A DNA stretch of 64,000 nt from Halioxenophilus aromaticivorans (GTDB lineage Bacteria; Pseudomonadota; Gammaproteobacteria; Pseudomonadales; Cellvibrionaceae): the NCBI RefSeq assembly GCF_042850945.1, contig NZ_AP031496.1, positions 2,914,001-2,978,000 on the forward strand, read 5' to 3'. The notes under the pieces were generated by a model, which saw nothing but the letters and a program-made list of their open reading frames with translations, did no database searches and was not told the origin of the DNA. Positions 1 to 9,943 of the stretch are shown here, piece after piece; the stretch's first letter is position 1; every line of letters starts with the position of its first letter. The translations under genes were made by a program, and so were the position numbers.

Positions 1-66
1 TAGGGCGGTCTTGCAGTGTTTTCTGCAAGCCTTGTGCCACTGGCGCTCTACTCTGGAAATGGATAA

Positions 67-456
67 TTAAAAATCGGAAAACGCATGGGGCAATAAATGA
101 TTTATCGTCGTGTCCAGCACGTCCTCGGAATCGCAAACACTGAAAATTCTGGTGTCGACCCCCTTGCTAAACTCACGAATAAATTGCCGGCAGGCGCCGC
201 AGGGCGCGGTGGGCGTCTTGGTTGGTGTGTAAACGACTACCGTCTGCAACCCCCGTGAACCCTGGCTGATTGCCTGACAAATAGCGGACCTTTCGGCACA
301 GATCGTTAATCCCAGCGAGGCATTTTCAACGTTCGTGCCGCTGTAGTGGTTGCCATCGTCGGTCACAACGCAGGCCCCCACTTTAAATTGACTGTAAGGC
401 GAGTAGCTATTACTGGCGGCTTGTTTGGCAGCTTTTATTAGTGATTGATCGAGCAC
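67..456 (-). CDS. cdd: cytidine deaminase
   Basis: Deaminates cytidine and deoxycytidine to uridine and deoxyuridine in the cytoplasmic pyrimidine salvage pathway. The 129-residue protein has the size of the short homotetrameric cytidine deaminases. The zinc site is visible: Cys53-Ala-Glu55 (Glu55 the proton shuttle) and the Pro-Cys86-Gly-Ala-Cys89 motif giving the other two cysteine ligands. The substrate-binding segment around residues 41-46 (TNVENAS) is present. It lies downstream of, and in the same direction as, the moxR/DUF58/tgpA operon, 25 bp after tgpA, so co-transcription is possible. The 66 bases beyond its stop hold nothing recognisable. Confidence 0.95.
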   Translation of the reverse strand: MLDQSLIKAAKQAASNSYSPYSQFKVGACVVTDDGNHYSGTNVENASLGLTICAERSAICQAISQGSRGLQTVVVYTPTKTPTAPCGACRQFIREFSKGVDTRIFSVCDSEDVLDTTINHLLPHAFSDF

Positions 457-481
457 GAACTAGCTCCTTTGAGATAACAAA

Positions 482-2485
482 TCACCGCGCTTTAAACTGT
501 TCGATCTGGGTTTTTAGCGCAGTTAGGTGCTGTGGTTGGTTTTGATATGTAACTTTTTCAAAATTCAGTAGGATTTCTTGCAAACTTTTGGCTTGCCTGG
601 GCAAGCGATGGCCGGCTCGTGTAAGAAATTGGCTGACGGTTTCCCCAGGCCGACGCACTAAACCTAATTTCGCTATTTTCTTTTCTAATCGCCGGATAGC
701 TTTTATTTCCGGTGCCAAAGCGTTTGGTCTTTGCTTTAAATAGGCCAACAGTACAAAGATGGCAACGCATAAGACTATGACGCTAGACACCATGAACGCC
801 ATTTGCCAAAGGTTTTTGGCCCCGAAAATTTTTTGAACCAAAGACAATTGCCGGTCACTGTTGTAATTTAACACGAAGGTTTGCCAGCGATAGTTGAAAA
901 CGTCGATCTGTAAACGCAAGCGATTGAGTAGGTCTATATGGCGATAGGCTTCCATGGATAATGGGTTTCTGACAGACCGGTCAAACACTGCTCGCACCCC
1001 ACTTCTAACTCGTTCTGGCGCAATGGCCGCTGTGGGGTCTACACGCTTCCAGCCTTCCCCCTCTAACCAGACTTCTGCCCAGGCGTGGGCATCCGCCTGA
1101 GAAACCTGGATAAAATCTTCAATTTTCTCACCGCCTTGATAGCCTGCTACAACCCGAGCGGGAATACCTGCCGCACGCATAAATACCACAAAAGCGCTTG
1201 CATAGTGTTCACAGTAACCCGCTTTAGTATTCCATAAAAAGTCGTCCACGCTGTCTCTGGCGAGCAGAGGTGCCTCTAAAGTGTAGGTATAGTCGCGGGT
1301 GATCATGGACAGGAAGCGATCAATGATTTGACCAGGTCTGGCGCCTTCAGCTCGCCATTTTTGCGCCATGGCCACGGTTTTTGAATTGTAGCCCTCTGGT
1401 AACGAGAGGTTGCGCTGACGAAACCAGGAAGGCAACTGCTGTGGCTCTATTTTGTAACTTAGCGTCGACTCAACCCGGTAAACCAAACGCTTAGCAATTG
1501 GGGTGTGGTAGATTGTTGTGAAATCGCGTGTTGTACCGCTGGCTCCTAAGGTGAGATCAGCCAATGGCAAAGCGTAGAGCCATTGTTGTTGGGTTGGCTC
1601 CAAAATGATTTGGTACTCAATGGGCTTAGATTCCCGCTGCGCACGGTTATACCAATCCATCGCCCTACCCTTGATGGACTGCCCCTGCCATTTAACTATG
1701 CCCCCTGCACTGGCAGAACTCCACCGGTTGAGGCTCCATTGCCGGCCATCAAATTCCGACATCACCAATCCACGCCAATACAGCTGTTCATTAGTTGGAA
1801 TAGTATTGTTAAAAGTAGCGGTGAACGCTTTACCACCATCCTGCGCCAGACGTGATATGTCCCCAGGGGAGATTACGTTACTAATACCCGTTTTGGCCGT
1901 ATTCTGTGGCAGTGGCACGCTCCAAAGAGAGCCAATACGAGGAAAGAAAAAAAACAAAAACAACATCACCGGCAGACATTGTATAGCTAGCCGAAGCCCT
2001 ACCGCTAGGTTATTTTGTGTCTGGCGCGAACCATTTCGGTTGAGAGAAACCAAGGTTGCCAAAAGTAGCAAACTGCAAAACAAACCGTAGAAAAAATCAA
2101 GTGCAGTTTGGCCAAACAAGAATTGAGCTGCTGTGGTGAAGAAACAAAGTAACACCACGGCCATGGCGTCCTTTTGCCGATACATCTCCAACAATTTGAG
2201 CACCATAGACGTAATCAATAGCGCCACCATGGGTTCTAGACCGAGCAGTGAATGGTATAGCAGCTTTAAGCCCAGAATGCTGCCGCTGACCAGAATTAGC
2301 TTTGTCCATCGTTTTGGGATTGACCAGCGTCCTCTAAAGATTTGCACACGCCAAGTAATGATCAAACAAACCGCCAATATAACCCATACCGATAAATGTC
2401 TGGCGTGGGGAATAACCACGGCAAACACCGACAACAACAGCCAGGCAAGCGGTGTTTTATTAAGTTGCATTTGGTCGCTATGCAT
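482..2485 (-). CDS. tgpA: TgpA-type membrane transglutaminase (DUF3488-transglutaminase-DUF4129)
   Basis: A 667-residue inner-membrane protein with several N-terminal transmembrane helices (DUF3488, about residues 10-185), a periplasmic transglutaminase-like core and a further membrane helix near residue 560 followed by a cytoplasmic DUF4129-like tail. The papain-like triad is intact: Cys425 in AGYCEHYAS, His467 in DAHAWAEVW and Asp483 in RVDPTAA. In Pseudomonas aeruginosa the homologue TgpA is an essential protein with transglutaminase activity; its natural substrate is not settled. The start overlaps the DUF58 stop by 8 bp, so the two are translationally coupled in a moxR-DUF58-tgpA operon. 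Met6 at 2470 is an alternative start. Confidence 0.9.
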   Translation of the reverse strand: MHSDQMQLNKTPLAWLLLSVFAVVIPHARHLSVWVILAVCLIITWRVQIFRGRWSIPKRWTKLILVSGSILGLKLLYHSLLGLEPMVALLITSMVLKLLEMYRQKDAMAVVLLCFFTTAAQFLFGQTALDFFYGLFCSLLLLATLVSLNRNGSRQTQNNLAVGLRLAIQCLPVMLFLFFFFPRIGSLWSVPLPQNTAKTGISNVISPGDISRLAQDGGKAFTATFNNTIPTNEQLYWRGLVMSEFDGRQWSLNRWSSASAGGIVKWQGQSIKGRAMDWYNRAQRESKPIEYQIILEPTQQQWLYALPLADLTLGASGTTRDFTTIYHTPIAKRLVYRVESTLSYKIEPQQLPSWFRQRNLSLPEGYNSKTVAMAQKWRAEGARPGQIIDRFLSMITRDYTYTLEAPLLARDSVDDFLWNTKAGYCEHYASAFVVFMRAAGIPARVVAGYQGGEKIEDFIQVSQADAHAWAEVWLEGEGWKRVDPTAAIAPERVRSGVRAVFDRSVRNPLSMEAYRHIDLLNRLRLQIDVFNYRWQTFVLNYNSDRQLSLVQKIFGAKNLWQMAFMVSSVIVLCVAIFVLLAYLKQRPNALAPEIKAIRRLEKKIAKLGLVRRPGETVSQFLTRAGHRLPRQAKSLQEILLNFEKVTYQNQPQHLTALKTQIEQFKAR

Positions 2486-3470
2486 TGCCTGCCATCGTCC
2501 CTTCAGTGGATGCGTACAGCGCTAAGCTGCGCAGCACTTTTTGCAGGTGTGCAGGACCTGTACTGGCCGGGATAAACTGCCCCGGAAGTTGCAGTGAATA
2601 TGGCTGACCCGTTTTTGACACTCTAAGTGCTTGGTAACACAAACACGAAAGCCTTTCTTCTAGGTCTTTGCCGGGCAATGAAGACCAATCCAATGCGATT
2701 TGCTGGCCGTGATGATCACTGTAGCGTTTGGTAAACAGCCCCCTACCTTGGGCGTGTTGTTTCCAAGCGATGTGTTTTAAGGAATCTCCTGGCTTAAAAG
2801 CCTTTAGATTTTCAAATTCCTCGTTGCCCTCCGTGGTTACGCTACCTTGTTCTTGGCTGCTTTCCATATCTGGCCGCATTGATGCCATCTCGCATTCTAA
2901 TGGCCTTGGGTAAGATAATAATTCCAAATCCAAATCAATTAGGCTCCAGCAGCGCCAAAGTCCCAGGGGGTAACTAGATTCAATTTTTAAGCGCCCGGGG
3001 TCGAACCAACCGCGTCGCTGCAACTGACAGCTGACAACAGCATCCGTGCTGGCTTTGGCAGCAACATCTACCACACTGCTGGATTGCTTGGGCCAACCAG
3101 TAGCTATGCCGTAATGAGGTTTCGACTTACTGCTGAATTGAATTTTAATGTCGGTAGCATCACCTTTAAAACCCGGAACGGAGCCTGTTAATCGGACATG
3201 CAAGTGATGAAGGTTTTTAAATGTATGGATTATGGAAACCAAAAACACAGAAATCAAAAAATAGGCCAACGCCAGCGCTAGATTGTTTTCGTAGTTGGTT
3301 CCTAACAACCAAATTAACAAAGCTGCCAATAAAAAGAACCAGCCACTTTTGGTGGGCAATATAAACAGTTTTTTTTGGCTCAGAGATACACTGGCTTGGC
3401 GAGGAATGGTCTTTTGCAGAAACCGATTGAAATGGCGATTAAAAAGCGCTGTTAAACTAGGCCAAAACAT
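2478..3470 (-). CDS. DUF58 domain protein
   Basis: A 330-residue protein with two hydrophobic helices near residues 38-85 and a DUF58 domain whose signature is seen as KAFKPGDSLKHIAWKQHAQG (about residues 225-244). DUF58 proteins are von Willebrand A-like partners encoded beside MoxR AAA ATPases; they are thought to act as MoxR clients or adaptors, but no biochemical role is established. The gene overlaps moxR by 14 bp and tgpA by 8 bp, so the three proteins probably form one complex at the inner membrane. Confidence 0.88.
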   Translation of the reverse strand: MFWPSLTALFNRHFNRFLQKTIPRQASVSLSQKKLFILPTKSGWFFLLAALLIWLLGTNYENNLALALAYFLISVFLVSIIHTFKNLHHLHVRLTGSVPGFKGDATDIKIQFSSKSKPHYGIATGWPKQSSSVVDVAAKASTDAVVSCQLQRRGWFDPGRLKIESSYPLGLWRCWSLIDLDLELLSYPRPLECEMASMRPDMESSQEQGSVTTEGNEEFENLKAFKPGDSLKHIAWKQHAQGRGLFTKRYSDHHGQQIALDWSSLPGKDLEERLSCLCYQALRVSKTGQPYSLQLPGQFIPASTGPAHLQKVLRSLALYASTEGTMAGNA

Positions 3471-4377
3471 CTACGTCGTTTAGCGCTTGCGTTATAAGGC
3501 TGATTGATGATTGGGCCTGTCGGTCGCCATGCCCTTTAACCCGGTGTCCTACCACACTGGGTAATAAGGTTTGTATATCGTCCGGTAGCAGGTGATCCCT
3601 ACCGTGCAACCATGCCCAGGTTTTGGCGCATCGCATCAAAGACATGGCTGCCCGAGTAGAAATGCCGTGGGCGAAGGCTTGGGATGTTCTGGTGTATTCG
3701 ATAATGCGTTGTACGTAATCCAGCAGTGCGTCGCTTACCAATACCTCACTGTGCGCGGAGTAAAACGTTTGCCAGTCCTCGGGTGCCACAGAACACTGTA
3801 TGCCATTTAATTTGTGCCTTGGGTCATCCCCAACCAACAGCGCTCGCTCTACGTGTGCGTCCGGGTAGCCCAAGTTAATACACATTAAAAATCTATCCAG
3901 TTGAGATTCTGGTAGTGGATAGGTGCCATCTTGGTAAACCGGGTTCTGAGTCGCAATGACGAAAAACGGCTTGGGCAAGGGGTGGCTTTGGCCGTCAATG
4001 GTCACGTGCCGCTCTTCCATTGCTTCAAGCAAGGCGCTCTGTGTTTTCGGCGAGGTGCGATTTATTTCGTCGGCTAGGAGTAGCTGAGAAAAGATGGGTC
4101 CCGGACGAAATTCAAAATTGGCGCTTTGTTGGTGAAAGATCGAGACGCCTAAAATGTCCGCAGGCAGCAAATCACTGGTGAATTGAACTCGTGAGTACTC
4201 CAGCCCAAGCGCTTTAGCGAGACTAATGGCCAGGGTGGTTTTGCCCATACCGGGCAAATCTTCGATGAGTAGATGCCCTTGGCTGAATAAACAGGCCAGG
4301 GCCAGTTTTAGCTGGTGTTCTTTACCTTGGAATACCGCGCTGACTTGCTCAACAATACCTTTTACAAGGGGCTGCAT
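3457..4377 (-). CDS. MoxR family AAA+ ATPase
   Basis: A 306-residue AAA+ ATPase of the MoxR family, which acts as a chaperone for assembling or activating partner proteins. Walker A is LPGMGKTTLA (residues 41-50), Walker B is LLADEINR with Asp103-Glu104, followed by a sensor segment (VIATQNPV) and an arginine-rich C-terminal lid. It is the first gene of the moxR-DUF58-tgpA operon and overlaps the next gene. The 114 bp between it and metZ contain no clear terminator. The family assignment is secure; the client is inferred from context to be the DUF58/TgpA pair. Confidence 0.92.
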   Translation of the reverse strand: MQPLVKGIVEQVSAVFQGKEHQLKLALACLFSQGHLLIEDLPGMGKTTLAISLAKALGLEYSRVQFTSDLLPADILGVSIFHQQSANFEFRPGPIFSQLLLADEINRTSPKTQSALLEAMEERHVTIDGQSHPLPKPFFVIATQNPVYQDGTYPLPESQLDRFLMCINLGYPDAHVERALLVGDDPRHKLNGIQCSVAPEDWQTFYSAHSEVLVSDALLDYVQRIIEYTRTSQAFAHGISTRAAMSLMRCAKTWAWLHGRDHLLPDDIQTLLPSVVGHRVKGHGDRQAQSSISLITQALNDVDVLA

Positions 4378-4491
4378 CTACCCTTTCCCGAATCCAGACT
4401 GACTTTGACTTAAGCCTTAATAGTAGTCGATATTGGCAGAAACAACCTCTTGTTGTTGTAAAAAGCACAGCAACCAGCCGCCTTGCCGCAC

Positions 4492-5706
4492 TTATTTTAC
4501 GATGGCCGCTAAACCTCGTTGTAAATCGGCGATAAGATCCCTGCTGTCCTCAAGCCCAACCGCCACACGGATCAGGTTCTCGGTAATGCCAGCATCCATT
4601 TTCTCTTGATCGCTCAGGCGTCCATGGGTGGTAGTGGCCGGGTGCACGATGGTGGTTTTAGCATCACCCAAGTTGGCCGTTAAAGACATAATCTGGGTTG
4701 CGTTAATAAACCGCCAAGCCTGTTCACGTCCGCCAACCACTTTAAATGAAAGCACACCACCGAAGTCGGTTTGTTGCTGAGCGGCTAACGCGTGGCCCGG
4801 GTGCGATGGCAACCCGGCGTAAAACACTTGTTCGATCAACGGCTGCTGGCTGCTGCGCTGCTCATACAGCCAGCTGGCCAACGTCATTGCATTGCGGGAA
4901 TGCGCATCCATTCTCAACTGTAGGGTCTCTAAACCTTTTAAAAACACCCAAGCATTGAATGGGCTCATGGTTGGCCCGCAGGTACGTACCACTCCCAGCA
5001 CAGCGTCCATGTCCTCGGCGTTGCCCACTGCGGCTCCACCCACGCAGCGACCCTGCCCGTCGAGGTATTTTGTAGCGGAATGAATAACGATATCGGCACC
5101 TAACGACAATGGCCGCTGTAAGGCTGGGGTGCAAAAACAGTTATCGACCACTAAACGGGCTTTAGTAGCGTGAGCGATGTCCGCCACTGCGCCAATATCA
5201 ATTACGTCGCATAAGGGGTTACTGGGTGTTTCCATAAAGAACAGCTGCGTATTAGGCTGAATAGCCTTTCGCCACTGGTCTATTTGAGTGGGGTTAACGA
5301 AGCTGATCTCAACGCCAAACTTACCCATAAATTTTGTGAACAATACCGATGTCGTACCAAACACACTGCGCGAGCAAATGACGTGATCACCGCTTTTAAG
5401 CAGTGCCAAGCAGGTGCTTAATATTGCCGCCATCCCAGAGGCCGTGGCTACCGCAGCCTCACCGCCCTCTAATGCTGCCAGCCGGTCTTGAAACGTTCTT
5501 ACCGTGGGATTGGTGTAGCGCGAGTAGACATTACCGTCTTGTTCACCGCTAAAGCGTGCGGCGGCTTCTTCGGCCGAAGCGAAAACGTAGCTCGATGTGG
5601 TGAAGATGGGTTCGGAATGTTCACCTTCTGCACTACGCACCTGTCCGGCCCGCACCGCCAGGGTAGCTAGGTGGGCCTCGGCGAGAGGATCAAGTTCTTC
5701 TGTCAT
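4492..5706 (-). CDS. metZ: O-succinylhomoserine sulfhydrylase
   Basis: A PLP enzyme of the Cys/Met metabolism family (404 residues) that makes homocysteine directly from O-succinylhomoserine and sulfide, the direct-sulfhydrylation route to methionine typical of Pseudomonas relatives. The PLP lysine is Lys213 in HSATKYLDGQGR; TASGMAAI (about residues 88-95) and the Arg-Tyr-Thr-Asn-Pro segment at 63-68 fit the phosphate-binding and neighbouring-subunit motifs. The position directly after cvpA-purF is the same as in Pseudomonas, which favours metZ over cystathionine gamma-synthase (metB), although sequence alone separates these less cleanly. Confidence 0.9.
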   Translation of the reverse strand: MTEELDPLAEAHLATLAVRAGQVRSAEGEHSEPIFTTSSYVFASAEEAAARFSGEQDGNVYSRYTNPTVRTFQDRLAALEGGEAAVATASGMAAILSTCLALLKSGDHVICSRSVFGTTSVLFTKFMGKFGVEISFVNPTQIDQWRKAIQPNTQLFFMETPSNPLCDVIDIGAVADIAHATKARLVVDNCFCTPALQRPLSLGADIVIHSATKYLDGQGRCVGGAAVGNAEDMDAVLGVVRTCGPTMSPFNAWVFLKGLETLQLRMDAHSRNAMTLASWLYEQRSSQQPLIEQVFYAGLPSHPGHALAAQQQTDFGGVLSFKVVGGREQAWRFINATQIMSLTANLGDAKTTIVHPATTTHGRLSDQEKMDAGITENLIRVAVGLEDSRDLIADLQRGLAAIVK

Positions 5707-5778
5707 GAGTATTCTAGCCCAAGGGTTTATGTACGGCCCGGTAGTTTCTGCTGCAGAGCCTTTAGTAGCAACAATACG

Positions 5779-7317
5779 CTACCCAAAATTACTGTTATCG
5801 CTTTCGTTGTGAAGACCAATAACGGCGTTTTCATCACTACTGTCGATGTTCTGTTGCGATTTATTTAGATCGTTGCGAGCCGCATCTAGGCTATCTAGAT
5901 ACGCCTGATCCACATCGCCAGTGATGTAATCGCCAGTAAATACAGCGTCTTCAAAACGAGAGATTTCTCTGTTGCCATCCATGGAGGCCGCGTAAAGATC
6001 ATCCAGTTCTTGGTAAATTAACCAATCGGCGCCGATCTCTTTGCAGATTTCCTCTTCGGTACGGTCGTGGGCAATCAGCTCGTTAGCGCTAGGCATATCA
6101 ATGCCGTACACATTGGGGTATTTAACCGCCGGTGAAGCCGACGCAAAATATACCTTATTAGCACCGGCATCCCTGGCCATTTGGATAATCTGCTGGCAGG
6201 TAGTTCCACGGACTATAGAGTCGTCCACCAACAGGACGTTCTTACCGGTGAATTCTAATTCGATGGCATTGAGCTTTTGGCGTACGGACTTTCTACGCTG
6301 TTGCTGCCCTGGCATGATAAACGTACGGCCGATATAGCGGTTTTTGACCAAGCCTTCGCGGAATTTTACGCCCAGGTTCTGCGCCACCATTTGGCCTGCT
6401 ACTCGAGACGAATCCGGTATTGGGATTACCACATGGATGTCGTGGTCCGGTCGCTCGCGAGCAATCTTAGCTGCCAAACGCTCGCCTTGACGCAGCCGAG
6501 ATTTGTACACCGAGATACCATCCATGATGGAGTCTGGCCGAGCAAAATAAACGTGTTCAAAAATACACGGCGTTAGCTTGGTCTCTTCCGCGCACTGTTG
6601 GGCGAAAAACTCGCCGTCGTCGCTGATAAACAAGGCTTCACCCGGAGCTACGTCTCGAACCAATTCGTAGCCATTGACGTTAAAGGCAACGCTCTCGGAT
6701 GCCACCATGTGGGAGACACCGTGCTCAGATTTCAGCTGGCCATACACCAGTGGGCGAATGCCGTGCGGGTCTCGAAACGCCACCAAGCCGTAGTTGGCAA
6801 CCAGCGCCACCACTGAATAACCACCACGCACTCGCTTGTGCACGTTTTTAATGGCTTCGAATATGTCGTCAGCGGTGGGCACCAACTTGCCCAGTTTTTG
6901 CAGCTCATGGGCAAAAACATTGAGCAACACCTCCGTATCTGAATCAGTGTTTACATGGCGTAAATCCGATTTGTACAGCATTTCGGCCACTTCGGCCGTA
7001 TTGGTTAAGTTACCATTGTGCGCCAGACCGATGCCATAAGGTGAGTTTACGTAGAAAGGCTGGGCCAGTGCCGGACCGGAACTGCCCGCCGTAGGATAGC
7101 GTACGTGCCCTATGCCAACGTTCCCTACCAGTCTTTGCATGTGTCGCGATCGAAACACGTCGCGTACCAATCCATTGGCTTTTTGCTGGGCTATTCGGCC
7201 GTTATGGCATGTCATAATGCCTGCCGCATCCTGGCCTCTGTGTTGCAGCATTGTTAAAGCATCGTACAGCTCAAGATTGACATTAGCATGCCCAACAATA
7301 CCCACCAAACCGCACAT
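5779..7317 (-). CDS. purF: amidophosphoribosyltransferase
   Basis: First committed step of purine synthesis: PRPP plus glutamine gives 5-phosphoribosylamine. The 512-residue enzyme begins MCGLVGIVG, so Cys2 becomes the N-terminal nucleophile of the class II glutaminase domain once Met1 is removed, and no propeptide is present. The phosphoribosyltransferase domain carries the PRPP loop NVLLVDDSIVRGTT at residues 360-373. The start codon is fixed by the need for Cys at position 2. It lies 46 bp after cvpA, the usual cvpA-purF pair. Confidence 0.97.
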   Translation of the reverse strand: MCGLVGIVGHANVNLELYDALTMLQHRGQDAAGIMTCHNGRIAQQKANGLVRDVFRSRHMQRLVGNVGIGHVRYPTAGSSGPALAQPFYVNSPYGIGLAHNGNLTNTAEVAEMLYKSDLRHVNTDSDTEVLLNVFAHELQKLGKLVPTADDIFEAIKNVHKRVRGGYSVVALVANYGLVAFRDPHGIRPLVYGQLKSEHGVSHMVASESVAFNVNGYELVRDVAPGEALFISDDGEFFAQQCAEETKLTPCIFEHVYFARPDSIMDGISVYKSRLRQGERLAAKIARERPDHDIHVVIPIPDSSRVAGQMVAQNLGVKFREGLVKNRYIGRTFIMPGQQQRRKSVRQKLNAIELEFTGKNVLLVDDSIVRGTTCQQIIQMARDAGANKVYFASASPAVKYPNVYGIDMPSANELIAHDRTEEEICKEIGADWLIYQELDDLYAASMDGNREISRFEDAVFTGDYITGDVDQAYLDSLDAARNDLNKSQQNIDSSDENAVIGLHNESDNSNFG

Positions 7318-7363
7318 AATGGCACCTCAAAATTTCTATCAATGAAGAAGCTATAAAGCTCTG

Positions 7364-7888
7364 TTATGGAACTGTAGATTCTAAAGTGCTGCTTTTAAAG
7401 CCCATTCCGAACAGATTCTTTACTGCTTCAAAAAGCTCTAACGTAACGCTTTTTAACGCAACAAAGTGCGGTATCAAAACGGATTCTCGCCACCAGCCAT
7501 CGTCTTCTATCGGGATAAATTCCGGCACAATAATAACCAGGGCGACAATAACCAGCCCGCCACGGAATACGCCAAAAAGAAACCCTAAAAATCGATCGGT
7601 GCCACCCAGCCCCGTCACATTGACCAAATGAGCCACTAGGTGGTTGATTAGCCCGCCGACGACTAGGGTTACTATAAATAGGATAGCGAATGCTGCCATC
7701 ATTCTCAGGGAAGGAGTTTCGATGACATCGGTTAGCATTTGCGCCAGTGGTTCTCTAAATGTGCCCGCCACGATTAATGCAACCACCCAGACAACTAGAG
7801 ACAAGGCCTCCTTAACAAAACCACGCTTTAGGCTGATTAGTCCAGAAAATACTAATATAGCCAGTATCGTAAAGTCAGCCCAATTCAT
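7364..7888 (-). CDS. cvpA: CvpA family membrane protein
   Basis: A 174-residue inner-membrane protein with about four hydrophobic helices (roughly residues 5-22, 30-48, 63-85 and 103-125) and a charged C-terminus. CvpA was named for its need in colicin V production and is widely encoded just before purF, as here; more recent work links the family to envelope and bile-stress resistance. The molecular function is unknown. Length and the motif LKRGFVKEALSL near the N-terminus fit the family. Confidence 0.92.
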   Translation of the reverse strand: MNWADFTILAILVFSGLISLKRGFVKEALSLVVWVVALIVAGTFREPLAQMLTDVIETPSLRMMAAFAILFIVTLVVGGLINHLVAHLVNVTGLGGTDRFLGFLFGVFRGGLVIVALVIIVPEFIPIEDDGWWRESVLIPHFVALKSVTLELFEAVKNLFGMGFKSSTLESTVP

Positions 7889-8024
7889 GTGTCTTGCCTG
7901 TCAACGTCATCGGTGGTCCGGAGCAACCAAGCGCGCGATTCTACCAGAGATAGCCTAGGCTCTGTAAACCGCTGCACCGAATAAATGTTCCCGTGAAAGA
8001 AGGTTCAAAAAGAAAAGATGCCAC

Positions 8025-8627
8025 TTAAGGGGTGAGTTTTAGCACCAAGGTGTCGGCATTGAGTTTGTCGTCTAATGCAGACTTAAGTTTCAAAGCAGCT
8101 TCGCGATTGATGCTTGGCCCGACATACACTCGGTACAGTGCCTTGTCTCCCCGCACTACCCGCCGAGAATAAGCTCGGTAATCGTCGGCCAGCAAGGTGG
8201 CTACCAGCTTCTTGGCGCGCTCGTCCTCTGTAAAGCTGGCAACCTGCACTACCCAGGACTTTGGTAGGCCATTGGCATCTAGCCCATTTTGTTCGGCTTC
8301 AACGACTACCGGCTTAGAATTTGTAATCTCCTCAGCCGGTACATCAGCAGCAGGGTTTGACTCAGGCTTGGCCTGGGCTTCCTCAACGGCTGCGGCTTCT
8401 TCGGGCTCGGGCAGAAAGAGGCGTTCTTCATTGGGTGGCGGAGTGCTATTCGGCGGCTGCGTAGGCGCCTTATGGTTGTAGAGTGTGAAGTCTGGTTTAG
8501 CGGGAATCTGTGTTTGTGTATCGATGACCTGCTCTTGCGAGCGATCCAGCAATACCGGCAGAAACAGCACACCCACTGCCACCAAGACACAAGCACCAAT
8601 AACCCGTTGTTTACCGCCACTATCCAC
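8025..8627 (-). CDS. SPOR domain protein (DedD-like)
   Basis: A 200-residue bitopic protein: short cytoplasmic N-terminus, one transmembrane helix (about residues 8-25), a Pro/Glu-rich periplasmic linker (residues 40-115) and a C-terminal SPOR domain (about 122-200, beginning SWVVQVASFTED). SPOR domains bind glycan strands lacking stem peptides at the division septum. The folC-SPOR-cvpA-purF context matches dedD of enterics and the equivalent Pseudomonas gene. It starts 14 bp after folC, so operon expression is likely. Confidence 0.88.
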   Translation of the reverse strand: MDSGGKQRVIGACVLVAVGVLFLPVLLDRSQEQVIDTQTQIPAKPDFTLYNHKAPTQPPNSTPPPNEERLFLPEPEEAAAVEEAQAKPESNPAADVPAEEITNSKPVVVEAEQNGLDANGLPKSWVVQVASFTEDERAKKLVATLLADDYRAYSRRVVRGDKALYRVYVGPSINREAALKLKSALDDKLNADTLVLKLTP

Positions 8628-8641
8628 TGCTTGTCCTTAAT

Positions 8642-9943
8642 TCACTGTGCTGAATCGGCGTAGGCTGATGTTGATTGCATGGCAAGCAAACACGATTCGA
8701 TGGTATGGAAAGAACCGAATACTATCACTAAATCATCCTCGGTGCGGTCTTCCACGGCATGCTGTAGGGCCAACTCCATGGTTTCCTCCAGCCGTACTTG
8801 GCAGCAATGCTCATCTAAGATGGCTTTCAAATGGCTGGGTTCGGCAGCGCGCTGTACATCCGCCAAAGGCGGAAGATGCCAACGCTCTATGGCTTGCGCC
8901 ATGGTGGCGATAATGGTTTTCAGGTCTTTATCCGCAAGTGCGGCAAACACCGCTACTGGTCTACGCTTGGGCGCCAGCGCTTGGAGATTCTCCAGCAAAA
9001 GCCTAACAGCGTGCGGATTGTGAGCTACATCCAGCACCAGAGGGACGTTGTTGTACTTAAGGGTTTGAAAGCGGCCAGCCAGGGTGGTTTTTGCAAGGCA
9101 CTCGGTCAGTACTGCTTGGCTTGGCAGCACATTCAGCGCGACCAACGCAGCCAGAGCAGCGGCGACGCTGGGCTCTGGAAGCCGTGGCTTGGGTAATGGC
9201 AATTCTAGCCAATGCTTATCTTCACCTAGACAGCGCCACAGCCAGCCATCTGCACTGGTTTGCCAAGAGAAATCGCTGCCCGCCAAGCCTAAGTGGGCTC
9301 CTATGGATTGAGCCGCATCAATGACGGTTCTCGGCGGGGCAAGATCTGCACAAAGGGCAGTTTGGCCGGGGCGAAATATACCGGCCTTTTCTCTGCCTAT
9401 ATCTTCTCGGTTATCGCCCAACCACTGCACGTGATCAATATCGATGGAGGTAATAATGGCAACATCGGCGGACCAAATGTTCACCGAATCCAGCCTGCCT
9501 CCTAGGCCCACTTCCAGCAACCAATAATCGACGTCAGCGTTTTTAAAAAGATAAGCTGCGGCCAGGGTGCCAAATTCAAAGTAGGTGAGGCTGATGTCAT
9601 TGCGAGCGTGGTCTATGGCTGCGAAAGCGGCGACGATGGCATCGTCCCCTGCTTCGCTGCCGTTGATTCTAATTCGTTCGTTGTAGCGCAGAACGTGGGG
9701 TGAAGTGAAGGCGCCAGTGGATTTGCCCTGAGCCAGCAGAGCCTGCTCAAGCACTCGTACGCAGGAGCCCTTGCCATTGGTACCACCAACAGTGATTAGC
9801 TTAGCCTGAGAAGCTACTAGGTGAGCCTGGCCTATACCCATGAGGTTAGCCACTTCTGCTATACGGCTCAGGCTCATATCAATGGCTTTGGGGTGCAGCG
9901 TTTGCTGCCACTGCAACCAATCCTGCAGGCTTGTGTAGCGCAT
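8642..9943 (-). CDS. folC: dihydrofolate synthase / folylpolyglutamate synthase
   Basis: Adds glutamate to dihydropteroate and then further glutamates to folates. The 433-residue protein shows the Mur-ligase-type P-loop TVGGTNGKGSCV near residues 51-62, the family segment SPHVLRYNERIRING at about 80-94 and DVAHNPHAVR near residue 310. Its start lies immediately next to the accD stop with no intergenic base, implying coupled translation. Length and order are typical of Pseudomonas-type accD-folC. Confidence 0.95.
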   Translation of the reverse strand: MRYTSLQDWLQWQQTLHPKAIDMSLSRIAEVANLMGIGQAHLVASQAKLITVGGTNGKGSCVRVLEQALLAQGKSTGAFTSPHVLRYNERIRINGSEAGDDAIVAAFAAIDHARNDISLTYFEFGTLAAAYLFKNADVDYWLLEVGLGGRLDSVNIWSADVAIITSIDIDHVQWLGDNREDIGREKAGIFRPGQTALCADLAPPRTVIDAAQSIGAHLGLAGSDFSWQTSADGWLWRCLGEDKHWLELPLPKPRLPEPSVAAALAALVALNVLPSQAVLTECLAKTTLAGRFQTLKYNNVPLVLDVAHNPHAVRLLLENLQALAPKRRPVAVFAALADKDLKTIIATMAQAIERWHLPPLADVQRAAEPSHLKAILDEHCCQVRLEETMELALQHAVEDRTEDDLVIVFGSFHTIESCLLAMQSTSAYADSAQ